Origin: Alloalcanivorax balearicus MACL04
Lineage (GTDB): Bacteria; Pseudomonadota; Gammaproteobacteria; Pseudomonadales; Alcanivoracaceae
DNA: 64,000 nucleotides
Assembly: GCF_025532145.1 (NCBI RefSeq)
Contig: NZ_ARXS01000013.1
Span: 53,018 to 117,017 of the forward strand
Direction of reading: 5' to 3'
Shown: one piece after another, positions 8,647-17,424 of the stretch
Numbering within the stretch: the stretch's first letter is position 1
Layout: each line of letters opens with the position of its first letter
The notes under the pieces: model-generated
The model's input: the letters and a program-made list of their open reading frames with translations, nothing else
Told to the model about the DNA's origin: nothing
Database searches by the model: none
Made by a program: the position numbers and the translations under genes

Positions 8647-9405
8647 TCAGCCTCGATGGCGTTGTTCTATATCCCGGGCGGCGGCGGTAAGCAGCGGAAC
8701 GTATTTCTGCTCCAGTTCCGTCAGAGACATGACCTGGGCGGGCACAATAATGTTGAAGCAGCACACCACCTGATCGTCATGCCGTACCGGCACCGCCACC
8801 GCCCGAATGGTTTTCATCAACTCCTGATTACTGGTGGCATAGCCTTGTTTACGCACCTTTTTAATCAGCTTTTCCAGCTTGTCACGGCTGTCCGCCAGAA
8901 CCTCATCCGGCTCCTGCAGCGGGGCCAGGAGATCGAGAATCGCCGCTCTCTCCGCATCCGGACAGAACGCCAGATAGGCCCGCCCCAGAGCAGTACTGGT
9001 CATCGGTACCCGTGACCCCACCGAACGGTTGATCGAGAACGTACCGGGCTGACGATTGGTGTCGGCGATCACCATCTTGCCGTGCTGATAAAGAGCCAGA
9101 TCCGAAGGCCAGCCGGTTTTTTCCCGCAATGTCTTCAGAACCGGCGCGGCCACCGCCAATAACGCCTGATCAGGGCGGAAGTTGTTGGACAGGGACAGTA
9201 CCCGCGCGGTAACGATGTAACGCCGAGCGTCGTTCATTACCGAGATGTAGCCGGCATGCACCAGGGTTTCCAGCAACCGTACCGTGGATGCCTTTGGCAA
9301 TCCGGTGTCCTCGGTAATCTCTCGCAGACTCGCCGGCCCCAACCGGTTGACCGCTTCCAACACTTTCAACCCTTTCAGAACCGCGGACACCGGTGCGTAT
9401 GCCAT
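8647..9405 (-). CDS. IclR family transcriptional regulator
   Basis: A 252-residue regulator. The N-terminal winged helix-turn-helix (about residues 8-70, LREITEDTGLPKASTVRLLETL) is followed by the IclR effector domain (about 85-250) with GSRVPMTSTALGRAYLAF and the C-terminal MSLTELEQKYVPLL. It is divergent from the CaiB-type CoA transferase and upstream of the acyl-CoA dehydrogenase. A perfect inverted repeat in the divergent spacer (9430-9448) is the likely binding site. Confidence 0.92.
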   Translation of the reverse strand: MAYAPVSAVLKGLKVLEAVNRLGPASLREITEDTGLPKASTVRLLETLVHAGYISVMNDARRYIVTARVLSLSNNFRPDQALLAVAAPVLKTLREKTGWPSDLALYQHGKMVIADTNRQPGTFSINRSVGSRVPMTSTALGRAYLAFCPDAERAAILDLLAPLQEPDEVLADSRDKLEKLIKKVRKQGYATSNQELMKTIRAVAVPVRHDDQVVCCFNIIVPAQVMSLTELEQKYVPLLTAAARDIEQRHRG

Positions 9406-9429
9406 CTTCCTCTCTCATGGTTTCCTTGT

Positions 9430-9448
9430 AGGTTCACCAGATGAACCT
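9430..9448. promoter_or_regulatory. IclR-type operator candidate
   Basis: AGGTTCA and TGAACCT form a perfect inverted repeat with a 5-nt spacer in the 137-bp region between the iclR gene and the CoA-transferase gene. The position fits control of both divergent genes. Binding is inferred. Confidence 0.55.
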
Positions 9449-9542
9449 TTGATTCAAAATAGCGTTGCACAAAGAAGCAGCACCATGCAAGACTGAAAAA
9501 ACAAGATCGTCGGCGCCCGGCGCCGTGCCGTAAGGAGATCTC

Positions 9543-10754
9543 ATGTTCGAATTACTGAAGGGCATCCGGGTGCTGGATCTGAGCACCGTGGTACTCGGCC
9601 CGTTCGCTTCCCAGCTTCTTGCCGACCTGGGCGCCGACGTGATCAAGGTGGAGGCACCGGAAGGAGACATCTTTCGCGCCGCAGCGCCAGCCCGGCACAC
9701 TGGTATGGGCGCCGGCTTTCTCAATCTGAATCGAAACAAACGTTCTCTGGTCATTGATCTGAAAACCACCGAAGGCCAGGCCACACTGCACAAACTGATC
9801 AAGGGCTCCGACGTGCTGCTTCACAACGTGCGCCCGGCCGCCGCACAAAAACTGGGCATCGACGACACCACCGTACGGAGCCTGAATCCCCGCCTGGTGT
9901 ACTGCGCGGCGGTGGGCTTCGGCGGTGATGGGCCTTATGCCGATGACCCGGCCTATGACGACATCATGCAAGCCATCAGCGGACTGGCCTCCCTCAACCA
10001 TACCCCCGATTCACCCCCGGCCTTCGCCCCCACTGTCCTGGCCGATAAAGTAGCCGGCCTTTACGCCACCATCGGCATCGCCGCCGCGCTGCTGCACCGC
10101 GAGCGCACCGGCCAGGGCGGATCGGTGGAAGCGCCCATGTTCGAGAGTCTGGTGTCTTTTCTATTGGCGGAGCACCTCAGCGGCCACGTGTTCCAGCCTC
10201 CGCTAGGGTCATTGCGTTACGACCGGCTTATGACGCCTTACCGCCGCCCCTATCGCACCGCCGATGGCTATCTCGCCGTGCTGCCCTACACCTCACGTCA
10301 CTGGCAGCGCTTCCTCGGCCTGGTCGGCCGTCATGATCTGGCGAACGCGGACTGGGTGCTGGATCCCTCACGTCGCAGCGAGCGCATTGGCGAACTGTAT
10401 CAAGTGGCGGCGGAATGCATGCCCGCACAGACCACCGCCTACTGGCTTGCCGCGCTCAAGGAGCAGGACATTCCCTGTGGCCCGGTGAACACCTTGGAGG
10501 ATTTGCTCGACGATCCACATCTGCAGGCGGTGGATTTCTTTCAGGAAATCGATCACCCCAGCGAAGGCAAACTACTGGGTACCCGGCACCCGTTGCGCTT
10601 CATCGGGGCCGTCACCCACCCCGACCGGCCGGCGCCGCGGCTCGGGGAAGACAGTCAAAGTGTGCTGGCCGACGCCGGATTCAGTGACGCTGAGATCCGT
10701 GCTTTGCGGGCCAGAGCCGTGGTCAGCATGCCCGCCGCCAACGATCCCGGCTGA
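9543..10754 (+). CDS. CaiB/BaiF (type III) CoA-transferase
   Basis: A 403-residue class III CoA transferase. It opens with GIRVLDLSTVVLGPFASQLLADLGADVIKVE, here split around the conserved GP-x-A-x-x-L-ADLGADVIKVE, and contains LNRNKRSLVIDLK and the catalytic-Asp region DDPAYDDIMQAISGL. GTAAGGAGATCTC precedes the ATG. Family members transfer CoA to carnitine, formate, oxalate, succinate or similar acids. With the nearby acyl-CoA dehydrogenase it likely activates and then oxidises one organic acid under IclR control. Confidence 0.92.
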   Translation: MFELLKGIRVLDLSTVVLGPFASQLLADLGADVIKVEAPEGDIFRAAAPARHTGMGAGFLNLNRNKRSLVIDLKTTEGQATLHKLIKGSDVLLHNVRPAAAQKLGIDDTTVRSLNPRLVYCAAVGFGGDGPYADDPAYDDIMQAISGLASLNHTPDSPPAFAPTVLADKVAGLYATIGIAAALLHRERTGQGGSVEAPMFESLVSFLLAEHLSGHVFQPPLGSLRYDRLMTPYRRPYRTADGYLAVLPYTSRHWQRFLGLVGRHDLANADWVLDPSRRSERIGELYQVAAECMPAQTTAYWLAALKEQDIPCGPVNTLEDLLDDPHLQAVDFFQEIDHPSEGKLLGTRHPLRFIGAVTHPDRPAPRLGEDSQSVLADAGFSDAEIRALRARAVVSMPAANDPG

Positions 10755-10875
10755 CCGTCAAACCGACTCAGGCATCCGCAGGATTGGTGGGGCCGCCGCA
10801 GTTGATTAGAATGGGCGGTTTCCCGTCGCGCCAGGCGACGGCATGGTCATACCTTTTTCCTAGCCACGGCGGCCC

Positions 10876-11637
10876 ATGAGCAACAACACGCACAGGACGC
10901 AAAAAAAAGCGCAACCGGCCCCTCCCAGCGCCAGATTGGTACAGCTGGTGGCCGCACTGGGCAACGGCACCGGCCTTGATGCTCACGCCTGCTTCGCGGA
11001 GCGCATGGGCCGGTTGTTCGATCTGTCCGATACCATTGCGCTGGACGCCGCCTATAAGTACCAGTCCATGGGGCCATTCCGCCCCGAAGAAGGTCTGACG
11101 GAGCGTCTGCGGGCGGACTTCAACCAGACCCGTGACACGCTCCTCAACGGCATCACGCTGAGTTTCGACCCCGGCGACGCCAAGGTGAAGCTGCGACTGC
11201 CGCAGACCATCGAAACGCCACCGGTGTTCAAACCCTATGAACGTTTTTACCTGTCCCATCAGAGGCAGCTGATCACCGCTATCCAGTATCTTCGGCAACG
11301 TCTCCGCGACGGCTTCACCGCCCAGAATCACACTCTCGCCCAGCTCGCCGTGCTCGACACGGTGTTCGACAATACTCTGGCCAGCTATGGCCGTTACTGC
11401 TTCGGCGCCATACCGATGGTCCTGGGCAAGCGCTTTCGCTCCCTTTGGCGGGCGCACCGCAACCAACAACAGGAAGATCAGCCCGATCCGATGGACGCCT
11501 GGGTGGCGCCGGGGGGCTGGTTACACCAGTTTCGACAGGAAATGCAGACGCTGCTGCTGGCCGAGCTGGAAACCCGTTTGGAACCGGTGCAAGGCCTGCT
11601 GGACGCATTGAATCACGAGGAACCACTCCCGCAATGA
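10876..11637 (+). CDS. DUF3348 family protein
   Basis: A 253-residue soluble, mostly helical protein of the DUF3348 family, with RLVQLVAALGNGTGLD near the start and CFGAIPMVLGKRF late. It is the first gene of a four-gene operon and its stop codon overlaps the ATG of the DUF802 gene by 4 bp (ATGA). The family is almost always found with DUF802, OmpA-like and DUF2894 genes. A cytosolic partner of the membrane complex is inferred; biochemical function is unknown. Confidence 0.85.
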   Translation: MSNNTHRTQKKAQPAPPSARLVQLVAALGNGTGLDAHACFAERMGRLFDLSDTIALDAAYKYQSMGPFRPEEGLTERLRADFNQTRDTLLNGITLSFDPGDAKVKLRLPQTIETPPVFKPYERFYLSHQRQLITAIQYLRQRLRDGFTAQNHTLAQLAVLDTVFDNTLASYGRYCFGAIPMVLGKRFRSLWRAHRNQQQEDQPDPMDAWVAPGGWLHQFRQEMQTLLLAELETRLEPVQGLLDALNHEEPLPQ

Positions 11638-14153
11638 CACGTTTTCTTTTCGCGCTGACCTTCATTCTGGGCGCCATCACGGTGATCTGGGTGGGCCTGG
11701 GCTTTCTCGGCACCGACCTGGTGGCATTGACCGCCATCTTGCTGATCGCACTGGTTTACGGCCTGGGCTTCCTGGAACTGCGGCAGTTCCGCCGCGCCAC
11801 CGATCAATTGCGCCAGAGCCTGGGACAACTGCCGGGCAGCCCGGACAGTCTCGGCCAATGGCTCGCCGGCTTGCCCGCCTCCCTGCGTAACGCGGTGCGC
11901 CGCCGGGTGGAAGGCGAACCGGCCGCCCTGCCCGGTCCGATGCTGACCCCCTACCTCTCCGGCCTGCTGGTCATGCTCGGCCTGCTCGGCACCTTCATCG
12001 GCATGATCGTGACCCTGCGCGGTGCGGTTACCGCTCTGGAAGGCGGCAGCGAGCTGCACGCCATCCGTAATGCTCTGGCCGCGCCGATCAGCGGCATGAG
12101 TCTGGCGTTCGGCACCTCCATCGCCGGTGTCGCCAGCTCCGCCATGTTGGGCCTGGCCGCCGCCCTGAGCCGCCGTGACCGGATTCTGACCGGCCGCGAG
12201 CTGGACGGTCATATCGCCACGGAACTGCGTGCGTTCTCGATCGGCCAGCAACAGCGCGATACTTACCAGGCGTTGCGAGAGCAGTCCGCCGCCTTCCCCG
12301 AAGTAGTTGCCCAACTCGGTCATCTTGCCGAACGCATGGAACACATGAGCGAGCAGGTCAGCGACGCTCTGACGCAAAACCAGGAGCAGTTCCATGACAA
12401 CGTCAGCGGCCACTACCAACAACTGGCCCGCTCGGTCGGCGAGACCCTGAAACAAAGCCTGGCGGACAGCGGCCGCATCGCGGCGGAGAGTACCCGCCCG
12501 ATCGTGGAAGCGGCCATGGCCCGTCTGGGGCAACAGGCGGAAAGCACCCACAAGGCGCTCAGCGAGATCAGCGAGCGCCAACTCGGCGCCCTGGCGGAAC
12601 GCTTCCAGACCACCACCGAACAAGCCGCCTTGCATTGGCGCCAGGGGCTTGCCGAACAACAGCAGAACAGCGGCAAGCTGGCCGCCGATATCGACGCCGC
12701 GCTCAAGGCGCACAACAACCGCTTCGAACAACACAGCGGCGAGCTGCTGGCACAGACCCGGGAGCACCACCAGCAACTGCGCGAAGCCGGCAAGGAGCAA
12801 CTGTCGGAGCTGGCCGAGCGCTTCCAGGTCACCACCGAGCACGCCGCCCGGGCTTGGCAATCCGGCCTCGGCGAGCAGCAACAATACAGTCGCCAGCTGA
12901 CAGAACAGGTAGCCGAAGCGCTGCAGGCGCACAGCGAACGCTTCCGTGAACAAAGCGATCTCCTGTTGACTCAGGCGCGGGAGCATCATCAGCACTTGCA
13001 GCAGGCCAGTGAAACACAATTGACGGCTCTGGCGGAGCGCTTCCAGACCACCACCGAGCAAGCGACGGGACTGTGGCGCGATGGCCTGAAGCAACAGCAG
13101 CAAGCCAACGTTCAACTGGCGGACACCCTTGGCGCCACGCTGAAGGACCACAACGACACCTTCCATCAACACAGCAAGGCGTTGCTGGACCAGACTCGCG
13201 AACACCACCAGCAACTGCAAAGCACCGGCGAACGTCAGCTGGCGACACTGGCCGAGCGCTTCCAGGCCACCACCGAACAAACCGCCGAGCATTGGCGCCA
13301 TGGTCTGGATCAACAGCAGCGCTCCGCCGCGGGCCTGATCGAAAACATCACCCAGACCCTGCAAAACCACAACGAGCAATTCCAGAGCGCCGCCGAAACG
13401 CTGATCGTGCAACAGCGCAACGGCCTGGAGAAACTGATGGCGGACACTGGCGAGGCCCTGTCCGGGCTGCGTGATGAAGAAGCCCGGCGCGGCGAAACCG
13501 CCACCGCGCGACTGGCGGAACTGGAAACCACGGTTACTCGCCATCTCGGCGACCTGGGCGCGGCTCTGGAAGCGCCCATGACGCGTCTGATCGAAACCGC
13601 TTCGGAGACGCCCAAGGCCGCCGCCGAGGTAATCAGCCAGTTGCGCGAGGAGATGGCCCGTGGCAGTGAACGCGACAACGACATGCTGGAGGAACGCCGA
13701 CGCATCATGGCGGAGCTGGAAACCCTGCTGGCCGCCCAGCGTGAAGCCGCCACCGCCCAGCGCGAGGCAGTGGAAAGTCTGATCCGTGATTCCGGCGATG
13801 TTCTCAAAACCGTCAGCGACGCCTTCTCGCAACAGGTGGACGAACAAAGCCGCAAGCTGGATGAAGTGACGTCCGACGTCACCGGCGGCGCCCATGAAGT
13901 GGCCAGCCTCAGCGAGGCGTTCTCCGTCGCCGTGCAACTGTTCAGCGACGCCAATGACAAGCTGATGGATCACCTGCAACGGGTGGAAGCCGCTCTGGAG
14001 CAGGCCACCACACGCAGCGACGAACAGCTGGCTTACTACGTGGAGCAAGCGCGGGAAGTCATCGACCTGAGCATGACCTCGCAGAAAGATGTGCTTGAAG
14101 CGCTTGGCGCGGTGCGCCAGCAGTCGGCCACCAACGGCAACGGAGCCGTCTGA
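11634..14153 (+). CDS. DUF802 protein: MotA/TolQ-like membrane protein with long coiled-coil tail
   Basis: An 839-residue protein. Four membrane segments are visible at about residues 6-25, 29-47, 106-128 and 154-178. The last two carry MotA/TolQ/ExbB-like signatures (MLGLLGTFIGMIVTL and GMSLAFGTSIAGVASS). Residues ~190-839 are charged, Gln/Glu-rich and heptad-like with no further membrane segment: a long cytoplasmic coiled coil. Four tandem repeats of exactly 73 residues begin at residues 314, 387, 460 and 533, each with LAERFQxTTEQ. The ATG at 11634 overlaps the preceding stop, and the downstream OmpA gene starts inside its stop (TGATG). The plan matches ion-driven stator proteins with long tails such as ZorA. 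Confidence 0.88.
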   Translation: MTRFLFALTFILGAITVIWVGLGFLGTDLVALTAILLIALVYGLGFLELRQFRRATDQLRQSLGQLPGSPDSLGQWLAGLPASLRNAVRRRVEGEPAALPGPMLTPYLSGLLVMLGLLGTFIGMIVTLRGAVTALEGGSELHAIRNALAAPISGMSLAFGTSIAGVASSAMLGLAAALSRRDRILTGRELDGHIATELRAFSIGQQQRDTYQALREQSAAFPEVVAQLGHLAERMEHMSEQVSDALTQNQEQFHDNVSGHYQQLARSVGETLKQSLADSGRIAAESTRPIVEAAMARLGQQAESTHKALSEISERQLGALAERFQTTTEQAALHWRQGLAEQQQNSGKLAADIDAALKAHNNRFEQHSGELLAQTREHHQQLREAGKEQLSELAERFQVTTEHAARAWQSGLGEQQQYSRQLTEQVAEALQAHSERFREQSDLLLTQAREHHQHLQQASETQLTALAERFQTTTEQATGLWRDGLKQQQQANVQLADTLGATLKDHNDTFHQHSKALLDQTREHHQQLQSTGERQLATLAERFQATTEQTAEHWRHGLDQQQRSAAGLIENITQTLQNHNEQFQSAAETLIVQQRNGLEKLMADTGEALSGLRDEEARRGETATARLAELETTVTRHLGDLGAALEAPMTRLIETASETPKAAAEVISQLREEMARGSERDNDMLEERRRIMAELETLLAAQREAATAQREAVESLIRDSGDVLKTVSDAFSQQVDEQSRKLDEVTSDVTGGAHEVASLSEAFSVAVQLFSDANDKLMDHLQRVEAALEQATTRSDEQLAYYVEQAREVIDLSMTSQKDVLEALGAVRQQSATNGNGAV
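12573..13448 (+). repeat. Four in-frame 219-bp tandem repeats (73 aa) in the DUF802 gene
   Basis: Repeat units start at 12573, 12792, 13011 and 13230, exactly 219 bp apart. Each encodes (E/K)xQLxxLAERFQxTTE, then HW/LWR-type and QQQ segments, then H(N/S)xxFxxHS and LLxQxREHHQQL. The constant spacing with diverged codons points to old duplications kept in register by coiled-coil packing. Confidence 0.9.
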
Positions 14154-14794
14154 TGGACGAGCTGCACGACAGCCAGGCCCAGGCCACGCCGGTATGGGCC
14201 ATCTTCTCCGATCTGATGGCGGCGCTGGTGGGTATTTTTGTGCTGATCACGGTGTGGGTGATCGGCATCCAACTGGAGCTGAGCCAGTCCCTGCAACAGG
14301 AAAAAGCCCGCCGCCAGGTGGAGGAACAGCGCCGTATCGCGCTGGAAGACGCCCTGCGGGATCCGCTCTCCAGCGGCCGTATCACTTTCCATAACGGCCG
14401 CATCGGCATCAGCGGGAGCGTGTTGTTCGCGCTCAATTCCGATGTCCTGCAACCCCAGGGCGAAAAGTTGCTGAGCAGCCTGGTGGAACCGCTGCGGAAT
14501 TATCTCAGCGAACATGACGAGTTGCTGATGGTGAGCGGCTTCACCGACGATCTGGCGATCCAGAAAGGGAATTCGCGTTATCAGGACAACTGGGGGCTTT
14601 CGGCGCAAAGGGCGCTTACCGTCACCCGCACCCTGATCGCCCAGGGCATGCCAGCGGATCGCATTTTCGCCGCCGCTTTCGGCGACAATCAGCCGGTGGT
14701 TCCAAACCAGAGCGAGGCCTCCCGCGCCCAGAACCGTCGGGTGGAGATCACCACTGTACCGCGCCAGAGCAATCAGGCAGAGAACAATGAGTGA
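14153..14794 (+). CDS. OmpA/MotB-like peptidoglycan-anchored membrane protein
   Basis: A 213-residue inner-membrane protein with one transmembrane helix (about residues 14-36, WAIFSDLMAALVGIFVLIT). This helix carries Asp20 at the place of the proton-accepting Asp of MotB/ZorB (consensus W-x-x-x-x-D-L/F-M). A short coiled coil follows, then a periplasmic OmpA-C domain (about 75-200) with VSGFTDD, LSAQRALTVTRTLI, AFGDNQPVVPN and RAQNRRVEI for peptidoglycan binding. It pairs with the MotA-like DUF802 protein encoded immediately upstream (overlapping stop/start) and overlaps the DUF2894 start by 8 bp. An ion-driven motor or tension-sensing complex is inferred. Confidence 0.9.
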   Translation: MDELHDSQAQATPVWAIFSDLMAALVGIFVLITVWVIGIQLELSQSLQQEKARRQVEEQRRIALEDALRDPLSSGRITFHNGRIGISGSVLFALNSDVLQPQGEKLLSSLVEPLRNYLSEHDELLMVSGFTDDLAIQKGNSRYQDNWGLSAQRALTVTRTLIAQGMPADRIFAAAFGDNQPVVPNQSEASRAQNRRVEITTVPRQSNQAENNE

Positions 14795-15530
14795 CGTCAC
14801 CGGCTCACCCACACCGCTGGAACGTCTTGCCCGGTTACGTGACGACCACGCCGACCGCTACGACCCGGTGCGTTTCCGTTATCTGGAAGCCCTGGCGCGA
14901 CGGATGGCGGAGAGCCAGCGGACACCATCACCGGCGCAACAGGACAAATTGCAGCAGGCGCTGACGGACTATCAAACGCGCTTCGAAGAAGCGCGGGAGG
15001 CGGCCCGGGTACGGCGCGCCGCTTTGCCTTATGACACTCTCGACGACGCGACACAGGCACAGTTGGATCACCTGTTCGAAAGCGGTGACTTGCGCACTTT
15101 CCAGCGCCTCGCCGAGCAGCAGGTACGGCAATCACCCTCACCGCTGGTGGCATTGCTGGAAGCACTGCAGAACAGCGATATCGCAGACGAAGGCGCCGAC
15201 AACACGCCTTTGGATTCCCTGCTAAGAGACCACCCCAACCTGTTTCAGAAGATCGCCGGCAAAGGGCGCCGCAACATCCGTCCCCTGACATCGCCACGGG
15301 AACTCAAGGCCCTGCGCCAACTGCGCGCCACCCGCGCCCGCCTGCATACCCAAAAGCGCATCGACCACGCCATCGCCCAGACACCCGGCGACGCCGGCCC
15401 GCTCAATGCACACCGCCTGGTCACCCGAAGCGTGGAAACTCTGCGCGGCCTGTCACCGGACTATCTGAATCACTTCGTCAGTTACATGGACACCCTGCTG
15501 GCACTGGAGAAGGTGGCAAAGAAGGGCTGA
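14787..15530 (+). CDS. DUF2894 family protein
   Basis: A 247-residue soluble, Arg- and Gln-rich helical protein. It matches DUF2894 by LERLARLRDDHADRYDPVRFRYLEALARR near the start (given in parts: DPVRFRYLEALARRM) and the C-terminal LSPDYLNHFVSYMDTLLALE. It is the last gene of the DUF3348-DUF802-OmpA operon, starting 8 bp inside the OmpA gene. A cytosolic component binding the coiled-coil tail is a plausible but unproven role. Confidence 0.85.
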   Translation: MSDVTGSPTPLERLARLRDDHADRYDPVRFRYLEALARRMAESQRTPSPAQQDKLQQALTDYQTRFEEAREAARVRRAALPYDTLDDATQAQLDHLFESGDLRTFQRLAEQQVRQSPSPLVALLEALQNSDIADEGADNTPLDSLLRDHPNLFQKIAGKGRRNIRPLTSPRELKALRQLRATRARLHTQKRIDHAIAQTPGDAGPLNAHRLVTRSVETLRGLSPDYLNHFVSYMDTLLALEKVAKKG

Positions 15531-15618
15531 CGTTCCGCCCGGCAACACTGCTGCCATTATCTGACAGGAGACACACTTACACTCTTCTTCCAATCAATAA
15601 CGACACGGAGAGGATTGC

Positions 15619-16251
15619 ATGAGTCAGGATCTGGTCTTCTATACCAATCCCATGTCTCGGGCGCGGGTGGCGCGCTGGATGCTTGAAGAAGTGAACCAGC
15701 CCTACCGCACCCATGTTTTGTCGTTCGGTTTGGGGATGAGAGACGCGGACTATCTGGCGATCAACCCGATGGGGAAGGTACCCGCCCTGGTGCACGGCGA
15801 CACCGTTGTCACCGAAGTCTCGGCGATCTGCACCTATCTGGCCGATGCCTTCCCGCAAGCCGGACTGGCACCGGCTCCGGCCAGCCGGGAGCGGGGCGCT
15901 TACTATCGTTGGCTGTTTTTCATCGCCGGCCCGTTCGATGCCGCCTGCACCAACCATGTGCTGGGTTTCGAGATCGGCAACGATGCCAAGAAGGCGGCCA
16001 CCGCCGGATACGGCACGCTGGACCGGGTACTGAATACGCTGGAAAACGAACTACGCTGGCGCGATTACCTGGTTGGAAAGCGATTCACCGCCGCCGACCT
16101 GCTCGCTGGCGCTTACCTGGGTTACGAGATGGCCGTCGGCGCCATCGAAAAACGGCCGGTGTTCGAACGTTACTGCGCCAATCTGATGGAGCGCCCCGCT
16201 GCCATCAAGGCACAGCAAATCGATAATGATCTGGCTTCCCACGCGGTCTGA
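15619..16251 (+). CDS. Glutathione S-transferase family protein
   Basis: A 210-residue GST. The thioredoxin-fold N-terminus has FYTNPMSRARVARWMLEE (SRAR in place of the catalytic Ser/Tyr segment), the cis-Pro motif INPMGKVPALV, and TEVSAICTYLAD for the glutathione gamma-glutamyl contact. The helical domain contains DYLVGKRFTAADLLAGAYLG. GAGAGGATTGC precedes the ATG. It stands alone, and the substrate is unknown. Confidence 0.92.
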   Translation: MSQDLVFYTNPMSRARVARWMLEEVNQPYRTHVLSFGLGMRDADYLAINPMGKVPALVHGDTVVTEVSAICTYLADAFPQAGLAPAPASRERGAYYRWLFFIAGPFDAACTNHVLGFEIGNDAKKAATAGYGTLDRVLNTLENELRWRDYLVGKRFTAADLLAGAYLGYEMAVGAIEKRPVFERYCANLMERPAAIKAQQIDNDLASHAV

Positions 16252-16259
16252 TTCAAAGC

Positions 16260-16310
16260 GCCCCTCTCTCCGGAATCTCACCGGAAAAAAGCATTCCAGC
16301 GGAGAGGGGC
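16260..16310 (+). terminator. Stem-loop after the GST gene
   Basis: An imperfect inverted repeat pairs GCCCCTCTCTCCGGAAT with ATTCCAGCGGAGAGGGGC around a 16-nt loop, starting 9 bp after the GST stop. The loop holds an A-run. It is a likely terminator or spacer hairpin before the osmC-like gene. Confidence 0.55.
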
Positions 16311-16376
16311 ATTCCCGATACCGGCACGGCTGTGGCACAGTAAGAGCACTGTTCGCCCACCGCCAAGGAGACCGCA

Positions 16377-16763
16377 ATGGCCAAGGTATCGGTATACAGC
16401 GACACTCACTATCAGCAGCATATCCACGCCCGCCACCATCGCCTTCAGGCTGATGAGGGCGCCGATCTGGGCGGAGAGGACAGCGGCCCCAATCCCTACG
16501 AACTTCTGCTCTCCGGCCTGGGTGCCTGTACCTCCATTACCCTGCGCATGTACGCCGATCGCAAGGGCTGGGATCTGGGAGAAATCAGCGTGCACCTGCA
16601 CTTCCGTCGCGACGAAGGCGGCAACGAGTTCATCGACCGGACACTTTCCTGCAGCAGGGAGCTGACCGACGAGCAACGGCAGCGGCTGCTGGAGATCGCC
16701 GCCAAGACCCCGGTGACCAAGACCGTGGGACGGGGCACTCCCATCGAAAGCAAATGGCAGTAA
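16377..16763 (+). CDS. OsmC family protein
   Basis: A 128-residue OsmC-fold protein (YhfA/SACOL-like short form). It has the conserved GPNPYELLLSGLGACTSITLRMYADRKG, quoted in part as SGLGACTSITLRMY with the reactive Cys, and a C-terminal TPVTKTVGRGTPIE. The second redox Cys of peroxide-reducing Ohr/OsmC is not clear: the C-terminal segment has TPVTK where Ohr has a CP motif. Organic-peroxide detoxification is therefore only possible. AAGGAGA precedes the ATG. Confidence 0.9.
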   Translation: MAKVSVYSDTHYQQHIHARHHRLQADEGADLGGEDSGPNPYELLLSGLGACTSITLRMYADRKGWDLGEISVHLHFRRDEGGNEFIDRTLSCSRELTDEQRQRLLEIAAKTPVTKTVGRGTPIESKWQ

Positions 16764-16774
16764 CACGCGCTGGC

Positions 16775-17338
16775 TTAGCGACGCTGCCAATCCATATCGG
16801 GAATGAAGATACGATGGGCGAAGGTACCATCCCATTGCACATCCAGGCCGGCTTTGGTGAGTTCCTCGACAATCAGCGTGCCCACCACTGGCCCCTCCGT
16901 CTCTTCATGCACCGGGTCCATGGGGCCGAAGGCCAGATATAGACCACCGCCGGATACCACGCATTCCAGATCCTGACCGTGGTAAAAGCAGTAGCCGCTA
17001 ACGCTGTCCTGCTCAGGGTGTTCAGAGAACACCTCCTGAACGTCGGCATAGCCGTCATCCTGCGTGTACCCGGCATTATGCAAGGCAATCACACCCCGCT
17101 TATTGAGCGCCAGGAACGCCTGCTCCAAACGGTCGCAATCCGTTACCGCCGGCCATTGGCGCTTTTCCCGTTCCAATTCACTGAAAGCGGCGTCCACGGC
17201 CTGCTCCACCGCTTGTTCGTCCAGTTCTCCCGGTTCATACATCTCCTCACACAGGATCTCGATGATGTCATCACGCTCATCGAACCCGCCGCGCACCAAG
17301 GCCCGTATTTCACCCAGCGTATCCACTGAAAGAGACAT
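16775..17338 (-). CDS. DUF6891 family protein
   Basis: A 187-residue soluble acidic protein. Recognisable blocks are ITxxIRxLVxxGFDxxxEIxE-like sequence at the start, ALNKRGVIALHNAGYTQDDGY, SGYCFYHGQDLECVVSGGGLYLAFG and VGTLIVEELTKAGLDVQWDG, all typical of DUF6891. GAGGAGG precedes the ATG. The family is scattered in genomes beside other small orphan genes and has no known role. It converges on osmC with an 11-bp gap. Confidence 0.75.
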   Translation of the reverse strand: MSLSVDTLGEIRALVRGGFDERDDIIEILCEEMYEPGELDEQAVEQAVDAAFSELEREKRQWPAVTDCDRLEQAFLALNKRGVIALHNAGYTQDDGYADVQEVFSEHPEQDSVSGYCFYHGQDLECVVSGGGLYLAFGPMDPVHEETEGPVVGTLIVEELTKAGLDVQWDGTFAHRIFIPDMDWQRR

Positions 17339-17424
17339 ATTCGTTCCCTCCTCGGGAGCGATTGGCCACGCCATGCGACGTGGAGGTTAGAGTTTTTGCC
17401 TTACCAGGGTCATACATTACCCTT

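Noticed and set aside
11613..14048. An 811-residue minus-strand frame opposite the DUF802 gene
   Set aside because: It is a shadow of the GC-rich repetitive coding strand, with leucine/glycine-rich low-complexity sequence and no ribosome site. The same applies to long opposite frames at 30340-31983, 34109-35791 and 60744-62669.
10876..15530. Complete Zorya defence system
   Set aside because: Only the motor-like pair resembles ZorA/ZorB. No ZorC, helicase ZorD or HNH ZorE is encoded nearby, so the operon is reported as Zorya-like in architecture only.
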